Shown here piece by piece: positions 16,491 to 25,550 of a DNA stretch of 45,344 nt. Source of the stretch: Butyrivibrio sp. VCD2006 (GTDB lineage: Bacteria > Bacillota > Clostridia > Lachnospirales > Lachnospiraceae). Positions within the stretch are counted from its first letter, which is position 1; every line of letters starts with the position of its first letter. The notes below the pieces were generated by a model. The model ran no database searches. It saw only the letters and a list, made by a program, of their open reading frames with translations, and was not told the DNA's origin. The position numbers were made by a program, and so were the translations under genes. The stretch spans positions 37,887 through 83,230 of the forward strand of contig NZ_KE384110.1 in NCBI RefSeq assembly GCF_000423925.1, read 5' to 3'.

Positions 16491-17888
16491 ATGGCAACAA
16501 AGATTAAGACAGTATTTTACTGTCAGGAATGCGGATATGAGTCATCAAAATGGATGGGACAATGTCCGGGATGTAAAGAGTGGAATACCTTTGTGGAGGA
16601 GACGATAAAGCCCTCGGTTACCGGTAAGAGCTCAAAGAGAGCAGCAGGCGGCATTGGTGGTTTTGCAGGCGGCGATACCCAGAGTAAGCCGGTTAAACTC
16701 TCCGAAGTAACAATAAATGAAGAGGATCGTTTTGACACACATATTGGTGAGTTCAATCGCGTTCTTGGTGGAGGTCTTGTAAAGGGCTCGCTTACCCTGG
16801 TGGGCGGTGATCCAGGAATAGGAAAATCCACACTTCTTTTGCAGACTGCAAGACTTCTGTCGGCTGACAAGCGGAAGGTCTTATATATTTCAGGTGAGGA
16901 ATCACTTCAGCAGATAAAGCTTCGTGCCAACAGAATCGGTGATTTCACTGAGGATATGGAGCTTTTATGTGAGACGGATCTTGGAACAATCGAAGAGGTG
17001 ATAAGACGAGCTTCACCTGAGGTGGTAATCATCGACTCCATTCAGACCATGTTCAATGAGAACGTTAGCTCAGCCCCCGGAAGCGTATCCCAGGTAAGGG
17101 AGTCTACATCAGTGCTCATGAGAATTGCAAAGCAGCTTGGCATTTCAGTTTTTATAGTCGGTCATGTTACAAAAGAGGGCACTGTTGCAGGCCCCAGAGT
17201 GTTGGAGCACATGGTGGATACTGTGCTTTATTTTGAGGGTGACAGACATGCGTCCTACAGAATCTTAAGAGCAGTGAAAAACCGTTTTGGTTCGACGAAT
17301 GAGATAGGCGTATTCGAGATGAGAAATGAGGGACTTGTGGAGGTCAGCAATCCATCCGAGTTCATGCTTGAGGGCAGACCTGAAAACGCCAGCGGCTCAA
17401 TCGTTACCTGCTCCATAGAAGGGACAAGGCCAATCCTTATAGAGATACAGGCACTTGTAAGTCATACCAATTTTAACTTCCCAAGAAGACAGGCAAACGG
17501 AACCGATTTTAACAGAGTAAATCTCCTTATGGCTGTCCTTGAAAAAAGAGTGGGCCTCGAGCTTTCATCCTATGATGCATACATAAATCTTGCAGGAGGA
17601 ATGAAGCTGATTGAGCCTGCGCTGGACCTTTCCATGTGCATGGCTATCGTATCCAGCTTTAGGAACAGAGCCATTCCTGATGATGTCATCGCCTTCGGTG
17701 AAGTCGGCCTTTCAGGTGAGGTGAGATCTGTGAACATGCCTGATGTGCGAATTTCCGAAGCAGAGAGGCTTGGCTTTAAGACCTGCATAGTGCCCAAGCC
17801 CGTTGCAGATAAGTATGCAAAAAAATTCCCCGGGGTGAAGCTGATAGGAGTTTCTTCGGTGCAGGATGCAGTGGGGATGATCAGATAA
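16491..17888 (+). CDS. radA: DNA repair protein RadA
   Basis: RadA (Sms) is a RecA-like helicase that helps process recombination intermediates. The 465-residue protein has an N-terminal zinc finger with Cys11, Cys14, Cys25 and Cys28, Walker A GGDPGIGKST at 105-114, the RadA-specific KNRFG motif at 263-267, and a C-terminal Lon-protease-like domain (about 300-465, with the LAGGMKLIEPALDL region). All hallmark residues are present. I place the start at 16491 (MATKIKTVFYC), where family members usually begin, with GGGGG four bases ahead and GGAGGT 13 bases ahead. An in-frame ATG at 16470 would add seven residues. The placement close to clpC is common in Firmicutes. No terminator was seen after it. 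Confidence 0.95.
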   Translation: MATKIKTVFYCQECGYESSKWMGQCPGCKEWNTFVEETIKPSVTGKSSKRAAGGIGGFAGGDTQSKPVKLSEVTINEEDRFDTHIGEFNRVLGGGLVKGSLTLVGGDPGIGKSTLLLQTARLLSADKRKVLYISGEESLQQIKLRANRIGDFTEDMELLCETDLGTIEEVIRRASPEVVIIDSIQTMFNENVSSAPGSVSQVRESTSVLMRIAKQLGISVFIVGHVTKEGTVAGPRVLEHMVDTVLYFEGDRHASYRILRAVKNRFGSTNEIGVFEMRNEGLVEVSNPSEFMLEGRPENASGSIVTCSIEGTRPILIEIQALVSHTNFNFPRRQANGTDFNRVNLLMAVLEKRVGLELSSYDAYINLAGGMKLIEPALDLSMCMAIVSSFRNRAIPDDVIAFGEVGLSGEVRSVNMPDVRISEAERLGFKTCIVPKPVADKYAKKFPGVKLIGVSSVQDAVGMIR

Positions 17889-17934
17889 GTGGTTGTACTA
17901 CTTTTGCTTGAATTGTTCGCTGTAAATAAATAGA

Positions 17935-18735
17935 ATGCTTGTTGGAAAAGGATTTGATGAGATGTTCATGGGCTGTACAAGCCTTAAAACAGTAGATCTC
18001 AGCGGACTTAAGTGTAAGTGCAACGCTCTTCGTACTTTCAAGGGATGTAGCTCATTAGAATCAGTTAATCTGAATAATTTGCAGCTATACTATAATTCAG
18101 AAATGTTTGATGGGTGTGATAAGCTTACTAAAGTTTTCACGCCGGTAGATTCAGAAAGCTGCAAGCTGCCTAACGCAATGTGTGAGTATGCAAACGGAAA
18201 GTTTGGAGCTACTTACTATAATGATTTAGCATTTGCACCTGCTCAATCACTTATTATGGTTCCGCCTGCACACAAAGCGATTGGCTCTACATTTGTAAAA
18301 GACGGAATAAAGTATAGGGTTACATACAGCACAGATACTCTGGCAAAGGTTGAAGTTATGGGCTTTGATTCAGAGGCCAGAGCAACTGTAAACATTCCTT
18401 CTGAAGTAAATGATGAAAACCTTGCAACCTATGAGGTTAAGTCCATCGCCAAGAATGCTTTTGCTGGAAACAAGACGATAAAAACTGTGAAGCTTGCCAA
18501 TGGAATCGAAAAGATAGGCGCCAAGGCATTCTGCAATTGCAAGAACCTTGGAAAAGTCACTTTAGATGCAAGAACACTTAAGTCTATCGGTAAGAATAGC
18601 TTCAAGAAGATAAAGAAAAAAGCAAAGTTCACTATAATTGCTCCGTCCAAAAGCATTGCTTCAAAGATGATGAAGACAATAAATAAGGCCGGAGGCGCAA
18701 AGAACGGTAAGCTGAAATTTAAAAAGGGAAAATAA
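17935..18735 (+). pseudogene. 5'-truncated BspA-like leucine-rich-repeat surface protein
   Basis: The open frame encodes 266 residues. It begins abruptly in LRR repeats of the MFMGCTSLKTVDLSGL type (residues 8-70, DUF285/BspA-like), then a spacer (70-110), a beta segment, and LRR_5 repeats (about 160-225: SIAKNAFAGNKTIKTVKLANGIEKIG). It ends with the Lys-rich cap ending KNGKLKFKKGK, shared with the other LRR proteins here. There is no signal peptide and no ribosome site before the first ATG (upstream AAATAAATAGA), so the 5' part, including the secretion signal, appears lost. A good terminator follows. It could be expressed as a cytoplasmic remnant, but I regard it as a decayed gene, perhaps a store for recombination with the intact paralogues. 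Confidence 0.75.
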
Positions 18736-18755
18736 TAAGGTAGTCTTGGGGACTG

Positions 18756-18799
18756 ATGTAAGCTGTGATTTAAGGGGAAACTTGAATCACAGCTTTTTT
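18756..18799 (+). terminator. Terminator hairpin, copy 1 of a dispersed 37-bp repeat
   Basis: The stem AAGCTGTGATT/AATCACAGCTT has a 14-nt loop and is followed by TTTTTT. Bases 18756-18792 are identical to 24200-24236. It ends transcripts of the truncated LRR gene. Confidence 0.85.
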
Positions 18800-19425
18800 A
18801 TTGCTCCGCAATACAGCTTGCGAACTAGAGTTATGCAAGCAAAACTCTTTTAAAATGGCTTTTTGGCTGTGAAATGCTTTAAATTAGTTGGTTCACAGTT
18901 GTGGTGACTTGCAATCCGGCAGTGAAAAGCTAGAAATTAGGTGATTCACAGCTGCTGTAACAGATGCGAGCAGTGATTTCGCAAAAACTTGTATATTCAC
19001 AGCTTTTTTTGAGAATCTGAGCAGTGAAAAGCTTGAAATCTGCTGATTCACAGCCGTGAAGACTTGCAAGCGACTTTCAAGCTTGCAATATAATCCGCAA
19101 TTATGAGCGTATATGCCTACAAAACGATTTGATTTGTATGCCTAAGAAATGGGAAAAATGTCATCTGAGGCGTAAAAACCAATTTTTTTATAAATGAAGA
19201 ACGATATATAATGAATGCCAGCAGCTTTATCCTGAATAATAAATGGATGCTGTGATTTAAGTGAAAATCTGAATCACAGCTTTATATTATATTAAAAAAC
19301 GGCATTCAGGTAGTGCGAATATTAAAAGTTTGAAAAATACAATTAAAACTTTATAACAAATACACTTATTCTCTGCAGTTGAAGTAAAATTGTAGTATCA
19401 GCTTTTCTATGAAAGGAGACCTGCT
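18800..19425 (+). repeat. Gene-free region with degenerate tandem hairpins
   Basis: No gene is supported here. A chain of related imperfect stem-loops runs 18867-18898, 18919-18955, 18970-19003 (followed by TTTTTTT) and 19021-19054. Each begins CTGTGA or CAGTGA and ends TTCACAG, with loops of about 20 bases. An AGAGTT/AACTCT hairpin lies at 18827-18851. At 19249-19284 a better copy, GCTGTGATT/AATCACAGC, is followed by a T-rich run. A TATAAT box sits at 19207-19212, so a short transcript of about 70 bases ending at this last hairpin is possible. The final 100 bases are an AT-rich promoter-like zone for the next gene. Confidence 0.6.
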
Positions 19426-22400
19426 ATGAGAGCGCGTTATGAGGGATTTAAAACAAGTATATGTCTTTTTTCTTTTGCAGTAGCGTTTTTCCTGCTTTCA
19501 TTTTTGGCTATTCCTGCAAAGGCACAGATAACATCTAATATAGATTTGGGGACAAATGTTACTGGTGAATATGATGATAGCACGAGAACCTTGACAATAT
19601 TGTCTAATGATGGAGATCTTGATGGAGAGAAGTTTAAAAGCTTTTTGAATGAGAATCATGTATTTTATATCAAGACAGCAACAAATTCTTCAACACTTCA
19701 TGCAAATTGCAATTTTCTGATTAGTGAGGACCAGTTTGTTAGATGTGCAGAACTATATAATATCGCCCCAAATTCTGTGAGTTGTAACAATATGTTTTTT
19801 GCTTGCACAAAACTATCAACTTTGAAACTGTCATTTACTGATACAAGTAATGTTTTAGACATTTCGAATATGTTCGCTTACCTTCCCAATTTAGCTAATC
19901 TAGAAATAAACGGTTTTGATACGTCAAATGTTAATACTATGGCTGGGACTTTTTATGGCTGCAGTAGCATAAAGTCATTGAACTTAAGCTTTATGAACAC
20001 AGCTTCTGTTACTGATATGCGTGGAATGTTTGAAAACTGCAATAGCTTAGAATCATTAGACTTAAGTCTTATGGAAACATCTTCGCTAAAAGAGATTTCA
20101 GGTATGTTTTATAATTGTTCAAATTTGAAAAATTTGGATCTTTCTACATTTAATACATCAAAAGTTAAAGATATGTCACGGTTGTTTTATAATTGTACTA
20201 GTCTTCAGAAACTTGATTTGTCTTCGTTCGATACAACCAAAGTTGATGACTATACCGAGATGTTCTATTATTCTGCCATTGATGAATTAGATATAAGCAG
20301 TTTTGAGATTAGTTCTTTCTGCAACATGGATTGTATGTTTTCTGGTGCGAATATAAAATCTATTAAAGGTCCTGCTAGTTTAGGGGTATCCATTCCATTA
20401 GGCAGTAATCAGGGATATTACAAATTAGATAACAATGGTATTGCGGACTTGGACACAAAATTTACGGAAATACCTGCAGGTAGTGCTAGTGCGACTTATG
20501 TGTGTGGATCAGAGTTTGACTCTGTTGAATGTAATGTTGATGGTGTTGATACATATTATGATGGTGATCCACATTCAATTTCTATTAATGTTACCAAACC
20601 TACTTCAGGATATACGATAACTTACTCAATAGATGATATTAACTATTCGGAAGAGAAAACTACTTTTACTGATTGCGGCAATTATACTGTTTATTACAAA
20701 ATCACAGCACCAAATCATATTAAGAATACAGGAAATGCGTCCGTTGTCATAAACAAATCTTATATAAATTGTGAAGCAGAAGGTGTTGATACAGCCTACG
20801 ATGGTAATCCTCATTCAATTAGTGTAAATGTAACCACACCAGCTTCCGGGTACGCAATAGAATATTCTACTGATGATATTAATTATGATACTGAGAAGCC
20901 GGAATTCACGGACAGTGGAGAATATACTGTTTATTACAAAATAACGGATCCGAATTATAATGATAAAAACGGACATGAAACGGTACGCATTAGTAAAAGT
21001 AATATAATTTCATCAGCATCAGGGATAGAGACAGTCTATGATGGAACGCCTCATTCTATTTCAGTTAACGTAAATACTCCAATATCAGGATATGAAGTTG
21101 AGTATTCGACAGATGGTGCTGATTATTCAACAGAAAAGCCTTCCTTTATCGATGCTGGCGATTATACAGTATATTACAAAATCACAGCACCCAATTATAA
21201 CGATAAAGAAGGACATGAGTCAGTAAAAATAATTAAGAATACTATAGCATATAGTTCAGATGGAACAGAAACGAACTATGATGGTCAGGAACACTCTATT
21301 TCTGTTAATGTAACAGCTCCAACATTGGGGTATACAGTTGAGTATTCAACAGATGGTACGGATTATTCAACAGAAAAGCCTTCCTTTATCGATGCTGGCG
21401 ATTATACAGTATATTACAAAATCACAGCACCCAATTATAACGATAAAGAAGGACATGAGTCAGTAAAAATAATCAAGAATACTATAGCATATAGTTCAGA
21501 TGGAACAGAAACGAACTATGATGGTCAGGAACACTCTATTTCTGTTAATGTAACAGCTCCAACATTGGGGTATACAGTTGAGTATTCAACAGATGGTACG
21601 GATTATTCAACAGAAAATCCGATATTTACTGATGCGGGAGATTATACTGTTTATTATAAGATTATCGCTGCAAATTATTATACTCAAACAGGTCATGAAT
21701 CAGTAAAGATTAGCAAAAGTACAATGGTTTATAGTTCTGACGGAACAGAAACATACTATGATGGTCTTCCTCATACAATTTCAGTAGATGTAACCAAGCC
21801 AGCTTCCGGATATAATGTGGAGTATTCAAGTGATGGAATAGATTACTTTAGTGAAAAGCCAACATTTACTGATGCTGGGAATTATACAGTTTATTATAAA
21901 ATCTCATCACCTAACTATAATGAGCAGACCGGATCTGAAACGGTAAAAATCAAGAAGGAAGATATTGCGTATTCTGCTGAGGGAGTTGATACATACAATG
22001 ATGGCAAATCACATTCGATTTCTGTAAAAGTGTACTTTCCAAGCACAGGTTATTCCATTGTGTATTCTACAGATGGAATAAATTACTCTGCTACGAATCC
22101 ATCATTTTCTGCAAATGGAACACATAAAGTTTATTTTAAAATTACTCATCAAAATTATAATGCTGTAATTGATAATAGCAGTGTTAAAATCTCGAAAGCA
22201 AGCATCAGCAATGCAGAGATTTCATTGTCCAATTCTACATATACTTATGATGGGACTGCAAAAAAGCCTACGGCAACTGTAAGTTTGGATGGTGTATTGC
22301 TTTATCAGGGTACAGATTACAGTGTGGATTATTCAAATAATATAAATGCTGGAACCGCTACGATTACTATAACAGGTAAGGGAAATAAGTATTCCGGGAC

Positions 22401-23445
22401 TAGTACCGTGAATTATACCATTAGCAAGGCATCAATTAAGTACGCAACTATCTCGCTAGATAAAACTACGGAATACAATGATGGTTTTGAGAAAAAGCCA
22501 TTAGCCTTAGTATCATTAAATGGAGCTATACTCACACAGAATATTGATTATATTCTGAGCTATGAAAATAACGTAAATGTCGGTACAGCTAGGGTTAATG
22601 TCGCAGGAATTAATAATTACGATAATTCCTGTTCAACCACATTTAGCATTCTTCCAGGCAGTAATAATGATAGCGGCAACAATAACGGAAGTGACAATAA
22701 TAATGGTAGTAACGATAATTCTAATTCCAGCAATGGCAATAATAATACTAATCCCAACAATAGCACAGCTCCTAGTAATAATACCGAACCAAACAATAAC
22801 GCTACCCCAAGCAGCAATACTAATCCAAATACTAACCCAACGCCTGATAATAATATCAATGGTGGCAATTATACCTATGATGGAAACGCAACCATTACAG
22901 GAGAATGCTCTTACACGATTACAGATAAGAGTAATAAGGAAATAGAAGTTGATGGTATTAACATTGAAGGCACAGAAGTTGTAATTCCTGCGACAGTAGT
23001 TGCCGGAAACGAGGAATACACAGTAACGTCAGTAGGTGAAAGTGCCTTCTCTGGAAACGCCAATATAACTTCCATTACATTGCCTGATACAGTTACAACT
23101 ATTGAGCCGAATGCATTTAAGGATTGTACTAGTCTGTCATCAGTAAAATTAGGTAACGGCGTAGAAACAATAAGTGCTAATGCATTCCGGAAATGCACAA
23201 AACTTAAGTCTGTAACATTGCCAGGAAGTCTTAAAGAAATAGGTAAAAATGCATTCAATGGATGTAAAAACCTAAAAAGCATTACTATTAAGGGAAATAA
23301 GGTAGTCGCGATTAAAGCTAATGCTATTAAAGGAATAAATAAGAAGGCAGTGATCAAGGTTCCTAAGAAGCTTGTGCAGAAATATCAGAAGAAATTCACA
23401 AAAAAGACTGGCTTTAAAAATTCAATGAAGATTAAGAAAAAATAA
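19426..23445 (+). CDS. Large secreted BspA-like protein with LRRs and tandem 80-residue repeats
   Basis: This 1339-residue protein has a Sec signal (1-34, ending PAKAQ). BspA/DUF285-type LRRs follow (about 120-330: MFYNCSNLKNLDLSTFNTSKVKDM pattern, broken here for length). Seven tandem 80-residue repeats (about 366-925) each carry YDG.(P/E)HSISVNV, a GY...YSTDG.DYSTEKP.F.DAGDYTVYYKIT segment and an N-Y-x-x-x-x-G-H-E-S-V end. Two different Ig/MBG-like repeats with TYDGTAKKPTATVSLDG (925-1075), an Asn/Ser/Thr/Pro linker (about 1078-1150), and LRR_5 repeats with a Lys-rich cap (1150-1339) complete it. Similar proteins bind host, plant or bacterial surfaces. No LPXTG motif is present; anchoring may use the basic cap. 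GGAG lies about 9 bases before the ATG. Repeats 4 and 5 are almost identical in DNA. Base composition is more AT-rich than its neighbours, which suggests acquisition. Confidence 0.92.
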   Translation: MRARYEGFKTSICLFSFAVAFFLLSFLAIPAKAQITSNIDLGTNVTGEYDDSTRTLTILSNDGDLDGEKFKSFLNENHVFYIKTATNSSTLHANCNFLISEDQFVRCAELYNIAPNSVSCNNMFFACTKLSTLKLSFTDTSNVLDISNMFAYLPNLANLEINGFDTSNVNTMAGTFYGCSSIKSLNLSFMNTASVTDMRGMFENCNSLESLDLSLMETSSLKEISGMFYNCSNLKNLDLSTFNTSKVKDMSRLFYNCTSLQKLDLSSFDTTKVDDYTEMFYYSAIDELDISSFEISSFCNMDCMFSGANIKSIKGPASLGVSIPLGSNQGYYKLDNNGIADLDTKFTEIPAGSASATYVCGSEFDSVECNVDGVDTYYDGDPHSISINVTKPTSGYTITYSIDDINYSEEKTTFTDCGNYTVYYKITAPNHIKNTGNASVVINKSYINCEAEGVDTAYDGNPHSISVNVTTPASGYAIEYSTDDINYDTEKPEFTDSGEYTVYYKITDPNYNDKNGHETVRISKSNIISSASGIETVYDGTPHSISVNVNTPISGYEVEYSTDGADYSTEKPSFIDAGDYTVYYKITAPNYNDKEGHESVKIIKNTIAYSSDGTETNYDGQEHSISVNVTAPTLGYTVEYSTDGTDYSTEKPSFIDAGDYTVYYKITAPNYNDKEGHESVKIIKNTIAYSSDGTETNYDGQEHSISVNVTAPTLGYTVEYSTDGTDYSTENPIFTDAGDYTVYYKIIAANYYTQTGHESVKISKSTMVYSSDGTETYYDGLPHTISVDVTKPASGYNVEYSSDGIDYFSEKPTFTDAGNYTVYYKISSPNYNEQTGSETVKIKKEDIAYSAEGVDTYNDGKSHSISVKVYFPSTGYSIVYSTDGINYSATNPSFSANGTHKVYFKITHQNYNAVIDNSSVKISKASISNAEISLSNSTYTYDGTAKKPTATVSLDGVLLYQGTDYSVDYSNNINAGTATITITGKGNKYSGTSTVNYTISKASIKYATISLDKTTEYNDGFEKKPLALVSLNGAILTQNIDYILSYENNVNVGTARVNVAGINNYDNSCSTTFSILPGSNNDSGNNNGSDNNNGSNDNSNSSNGNNNTNPNNSTAPSNNTEPNNNATPSSNTNPNTNPTPDNNINGGNYTYDGNATITGECSYTITDKSNKEIEVDGINIEGTEVVIPATVVAGNEEYTVTSVGESAFSGNANITSITLPDTVTTIEPNAFKDCTSLSSVKLGNGVETISANAFRKCTKLKSVTLPGSLKEIGKNAFNGCKNLKSITIKGNKVVAIKANAIKGINKKAVIKVPKKLVQKYQKKFTKKTGFKNSMKIKKK
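21121..21616 (+). repeat. Near-perfect 240-bp tandem duplication inside the BspA-like gene
   Basis: Bases 21121-21376 match 21361-21616 with one difference that I can see (T at 21234, C at 21474). Other units of the same 240-base period (20541-22200) differ at many sites, so this pair is a recent duplication. It keeps the reading frame. Confidence 0.92.
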
Positions 23446-23471
23446 TCTGTTACATTTAGGTTATTGATTGC

Positions 23472-23512
23472 AAGAGTGCGTATATTTCTGATATATGCAC
23501 TCTTACTTTTAT
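23472..23512 (+). terminator. Terminator after the BspA-like gene
   Basis: AAGAGTGCGTATAT/ATATATGCACTCTT pairs with one mismatch around a 5-base loop, followed by ACTTTTATG. The T-run is short. The following bases include a TATAAT box at 23595-23600, the likely -10 of the next gene. Confidence 0.7.
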
Positions 23513-23645
23513 GTGGTTTGGGTTAAATGAAAAAATGGTTAATCAACATCGGGGATGATTCAGATATTTAAGACTATTTTATTTAGAATTATTGTATAAT
23601 TATCACACGGAGTATTAATATGTTTCTAAACTATGGAGACCTGTT

Positions 23646-24014
23646 ATGTGTAAAGTTGTAGATGTTAAAGTTGGAAACAGGCACGTAAGAGTTGCTGATA
23701 TTAAAAAGAAGTATTTGAATAATATTGTTACATCTGCTGAGGCTTGTGATTATATTGATAGAATTGTTCTTTTCGGGTCCTGCATTGAGGACAGATGTAC
23801 TGATGAATCAGATATAGATCTGGCAGTGTTTGGGAATCAGTCAAAAAGTAAGGCATTGCAATCAAAACAGTTTATTGAGTTCGCTAATAAACTTTCTAGC
23901 TTTGATGACTTTCTTCAAACGTATGACATTTTGTACTTTAAAGAAGGAAAGGCAGATGATTCGGCAATATTAGAAGAAATAAGTAAGGGAGAGGTTTTGT
24001 ATGTCAGGGAGTAA
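23646..24014 (+). CDS. MNT-type minimal nucleotidyltransferase
   Basis: This is a 122-residue cytoplasmic protein of the DNA polymerase beta-like fold. The signature GS(9 residues)SDIDLAV spans residues 44-60, with Gly44, Ser45 and metal-binding Asp56 and Asp58. MNT proteins are commonly antitoxins that AMPylate or otherwise neutralise a HEPN RNase encoded beside them. Here the next open frame, overlapping by 14 bases, is a 40-residue fragment that looks like the start of a HEPN protein. The pair is therefore probably a toxin-antitoxin module whose toxin is broken. GGAG lies 7 bases before the ATG. The gene is AT-rich compared with the housekeeping genes and sits in an accessory block. Confidence 0.85.
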   Translation: MCKVVDVKVGNRHVRVADIKKKYLNNIVTSAEACDYIDRIVLFGSCIEDRCTDESDIDLAVFGNQSKSKALQSKQFIEFANKLSSFDDFLQTYDILYFKEGKADDSAILEEISKGEVLYVRE

Positions 24015-24123
24015 CTATCCTTTGAACATGAAGCAGATTGCCGCAGATCTTTTTACAGCCAAAGCTCTGGTGGATGAGGCAAATAAAAGAACGCCCAAGG
24101 AAGCGAAGTATATTAAAGGTTAG
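24001..24123 (+). pseudogene. Fragment of a HEPN-like partner of the MNT protein
   Basis: A 40-residue frame begins with ATG overlapping the MNT stop, with GGGAGAGG upstream. Its IAADLFTAKALVDEANK helix resembles the first helix of MNT-linked HEPN proteins (A..DL..AK.L). It stops at TAG before any R-x4-6-H catalytic motif. In the +2 frame just after the stop, a short stretch reading LDMWYDRLKNNGYK and then TGA (to 24164) could be the old C-terminus, suggesting an internal deletion with frameshift. The resemblance is by eye only; it may instead be an unrelated small protein. Confidence 0.5.
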
Positions 24124-24199
24124 ACATGTGGTATGACAGGTTAAAGAATAATGGTTACAAATGATTATTAGGAAAAAAATAAGACAGTCGGAAAGAGTA

Positions 24200-24243
24200 A
24201 TGTAAGCTGTGATTTAAGGGGAAACTTGAATCACAGATTTTTT
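24200..24243 (+). repeat. Dispersed hairpin, copy 2 of the 37-bp repeat
   Basis: Bases 24200-24236 match 18756-18792 exactly, including the CTGTGATT/AATCACAG stem and loop, and are followed by ATTTTTTT. Weaker similarity extends about 16 bases upstream (AGTC...). It can terminate the MNT transcript and lies 45 bases before the acetyltransferase start. Confidence 0.85.
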
Positions 24244-24288
24244 TGTGGCTTACTAAAAATAGATAATAAAAATGCTGGGGGAAAACAG

Positions 24289-24855
24289 ATGGAACTTATT
24301 GAACTTAATCCTGTGCAGGTGGAGAGCATATATAAAGAGCGGCTTATTGTAGATTTTCCAGAAGATGAGCTGAAGCCTCTTGATGTGATTTTGAGGGCAA
24401 TGGAAAAAGGGATATATGAGTGCCTTGGGCTATGGGACGAAGGCGCTGTAATAGGATATGCCTTTCTTGTGAAGATGGATATAGACTATCTCATTGATTA
24501 CCTGGCAATCTATCCGGAGAAAAGGAATTCCGGAATTGGCGGGAAGATGCTTGAGTTATTATCAGAGTATTTTGCAGAAGCTGATAATATTCTTATAGAA
24601 ATTGAGGATCCTGATAAGGCGGTCAATGAAGAAGAAAAACAACTTCAGACACGAAGACGCTCGTTTTATCTTAGGAATATTTGTCAGGATACAGGGCTGA
24701 GAATCAAGTGCTTTGGGGTACCGTTTCAGTTACTTGTTCTTGGAAAAATCAAATCTGAAAACGTTGAAGCTCTAAGGGAGCTTTATATATCGTTTTACAG
24801 GATGGTCCTGCCAAAGCAGATATTTGACGAAAACATTTGGGAGTTTGATGAATGA
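24289..24855 (+). CDS. GNAT-family N-acetyltransferase
   Basis: This is a 188-residue cytoplasmic protein. The acetyl-CoA-binding motif A is visible as DYLIDYLAIYPEKRNSGIGGKMLELL (about residues 62-88, broken here at R/Q-x-x-G-x-G/A as RNSGIG). Upstream beta strands (GYAFLVKMD) and a C-terminal part with LFFQ-type PFQLLVLG fit the fold. The substrate is unknown. The ATG at 24289 is preceded by GGGGGAAAAC. An upstream in-frame ATG at 24226 would run through the hairpin repeat and is unlikely. The gene stands between accessory genes with no operon partner evident. Confidence 0.85.
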   Translation: MELIELNPVQVESIYKERLIVDFPEDELKPLDVILRAMEKGIYECLGLWDEGAVIGYAFLVKMDIDYLIDYLAIYPEKRNSGIGGKMLELLSEYFAEADNILIEIEDPDKAVNEEEKQLQTRRRSFYLRNICQDTGLRIKCFGVPFQLLVLGKIKSENVEALRELYISFYRMVLPKQIFDENIWEFDE

Positions 24856-24904
24856 AAGCTTACGAGCCTGTAGGAAGGCTTTCATGTTTGATGAATGAGG
24901 ACTT

Positions 24905-25393
24905 ATGAATAAGGAAATCAATTATACATTTTGGGGCGAGGATATTAAGACGAATTGGTATGACTGGTATGTGGAAGTGCAGAAACTCTTCGAAAAGATG
25001 GGCTACAAGATTTCTCATTACGGGATATCCAGCAAATCATATAGTCCGGATAAGATAGTTACTGCGTCGCGCAAAGAAAAAGAAATCATCAAGATATTAA
25101 ATAGCGGAGAAGTTCCGGAGGATTTGGAATTCTACTCGCTGCCCAAGGACTATAATTCAGCAATTGGTGATTTTGATTTGTTGTGCGTAAGGACCAGTGA
25201 ATTCATATCTGTTGTGTTTAAGGAAAAAGACATTTCTAATATTGATGAAAACGATATTCTTAGAATGAAGGAGTATATCACGTTCTCTTTCGGGGAGGTG
25301 TTTTCCTCGTCTGATTATTCTTCCATGGTCTATTCATATACAAAAGATAAGGAAAATGTTCCAACGTATAAGTTGATAAAAACGTTTAATTAG
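24905..25393 (+). CDS. Unknown protein
   Basis: This 162-residue soluble, acidic protein has no signal peptide or membrane helix. It is rich in Tyr, Ser and Lys (YGISSKSYSPDKIVTASRKEKE) and mixes short strands and helices. I do not recognise a family. Its size, composition and setting among surface-protein and toxin-antitoxin remnants recall immunity proteins of polymorphic toxins, but no toxin gene is next to it. The ATG has GAGG about 5 bases upstream. It starts 49 bases after the acetyltransferase stop, so the two may share a transcript. Confidence 0.65.
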   Translation: MNKEINYTFWGEDIKTNWYDWYVEVQKLFEKMGYKISHYGISSKSYSPDKIVTASRKEKEIIKILNSGEVPEDLEFYSLPKDYNSAIGDFDLLCVRTSEFISVVFKEKDISNIDENDILRMKEYITFSFGEVFSSSDYSSMVYSYTKDKENVPTYKLIKTFN

Positions 25394-25483
25394 CTAATGT
25401 ACGGGGTGTACAGTCATGGTACAAAATAGAATATTTTGTCCGCAAATATTGTCGGAACACATAAGGTAGACAATACAAATAGA

Positions 25484-25512
25484 TAGACATGCCTTTACAG
25501 ATTTCTTATAAT
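25484..25512 (+). promoter_or_regulatory. Promoter of a short transcript
   Basis: TAGACA (25484-25489) and TATAAT (25507-25512) have a 17-base spacer. Upstream, TATTGTC/GACAATA (about 25448-25475) forms a 7-bp inverted repeat that could be an operator. Confidence 0.6.
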
Positions 25513-25550
25513 TACCTCAGTGGGTTTTGTTTTCTTTAGGGGGATTTAAT

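Noticed and set aside
22577..22945. Hydrophobic frame within the BspA-like gene
   Set aside because: It is an out-of-frame reading of the Asn-rich linker; composition explains it.
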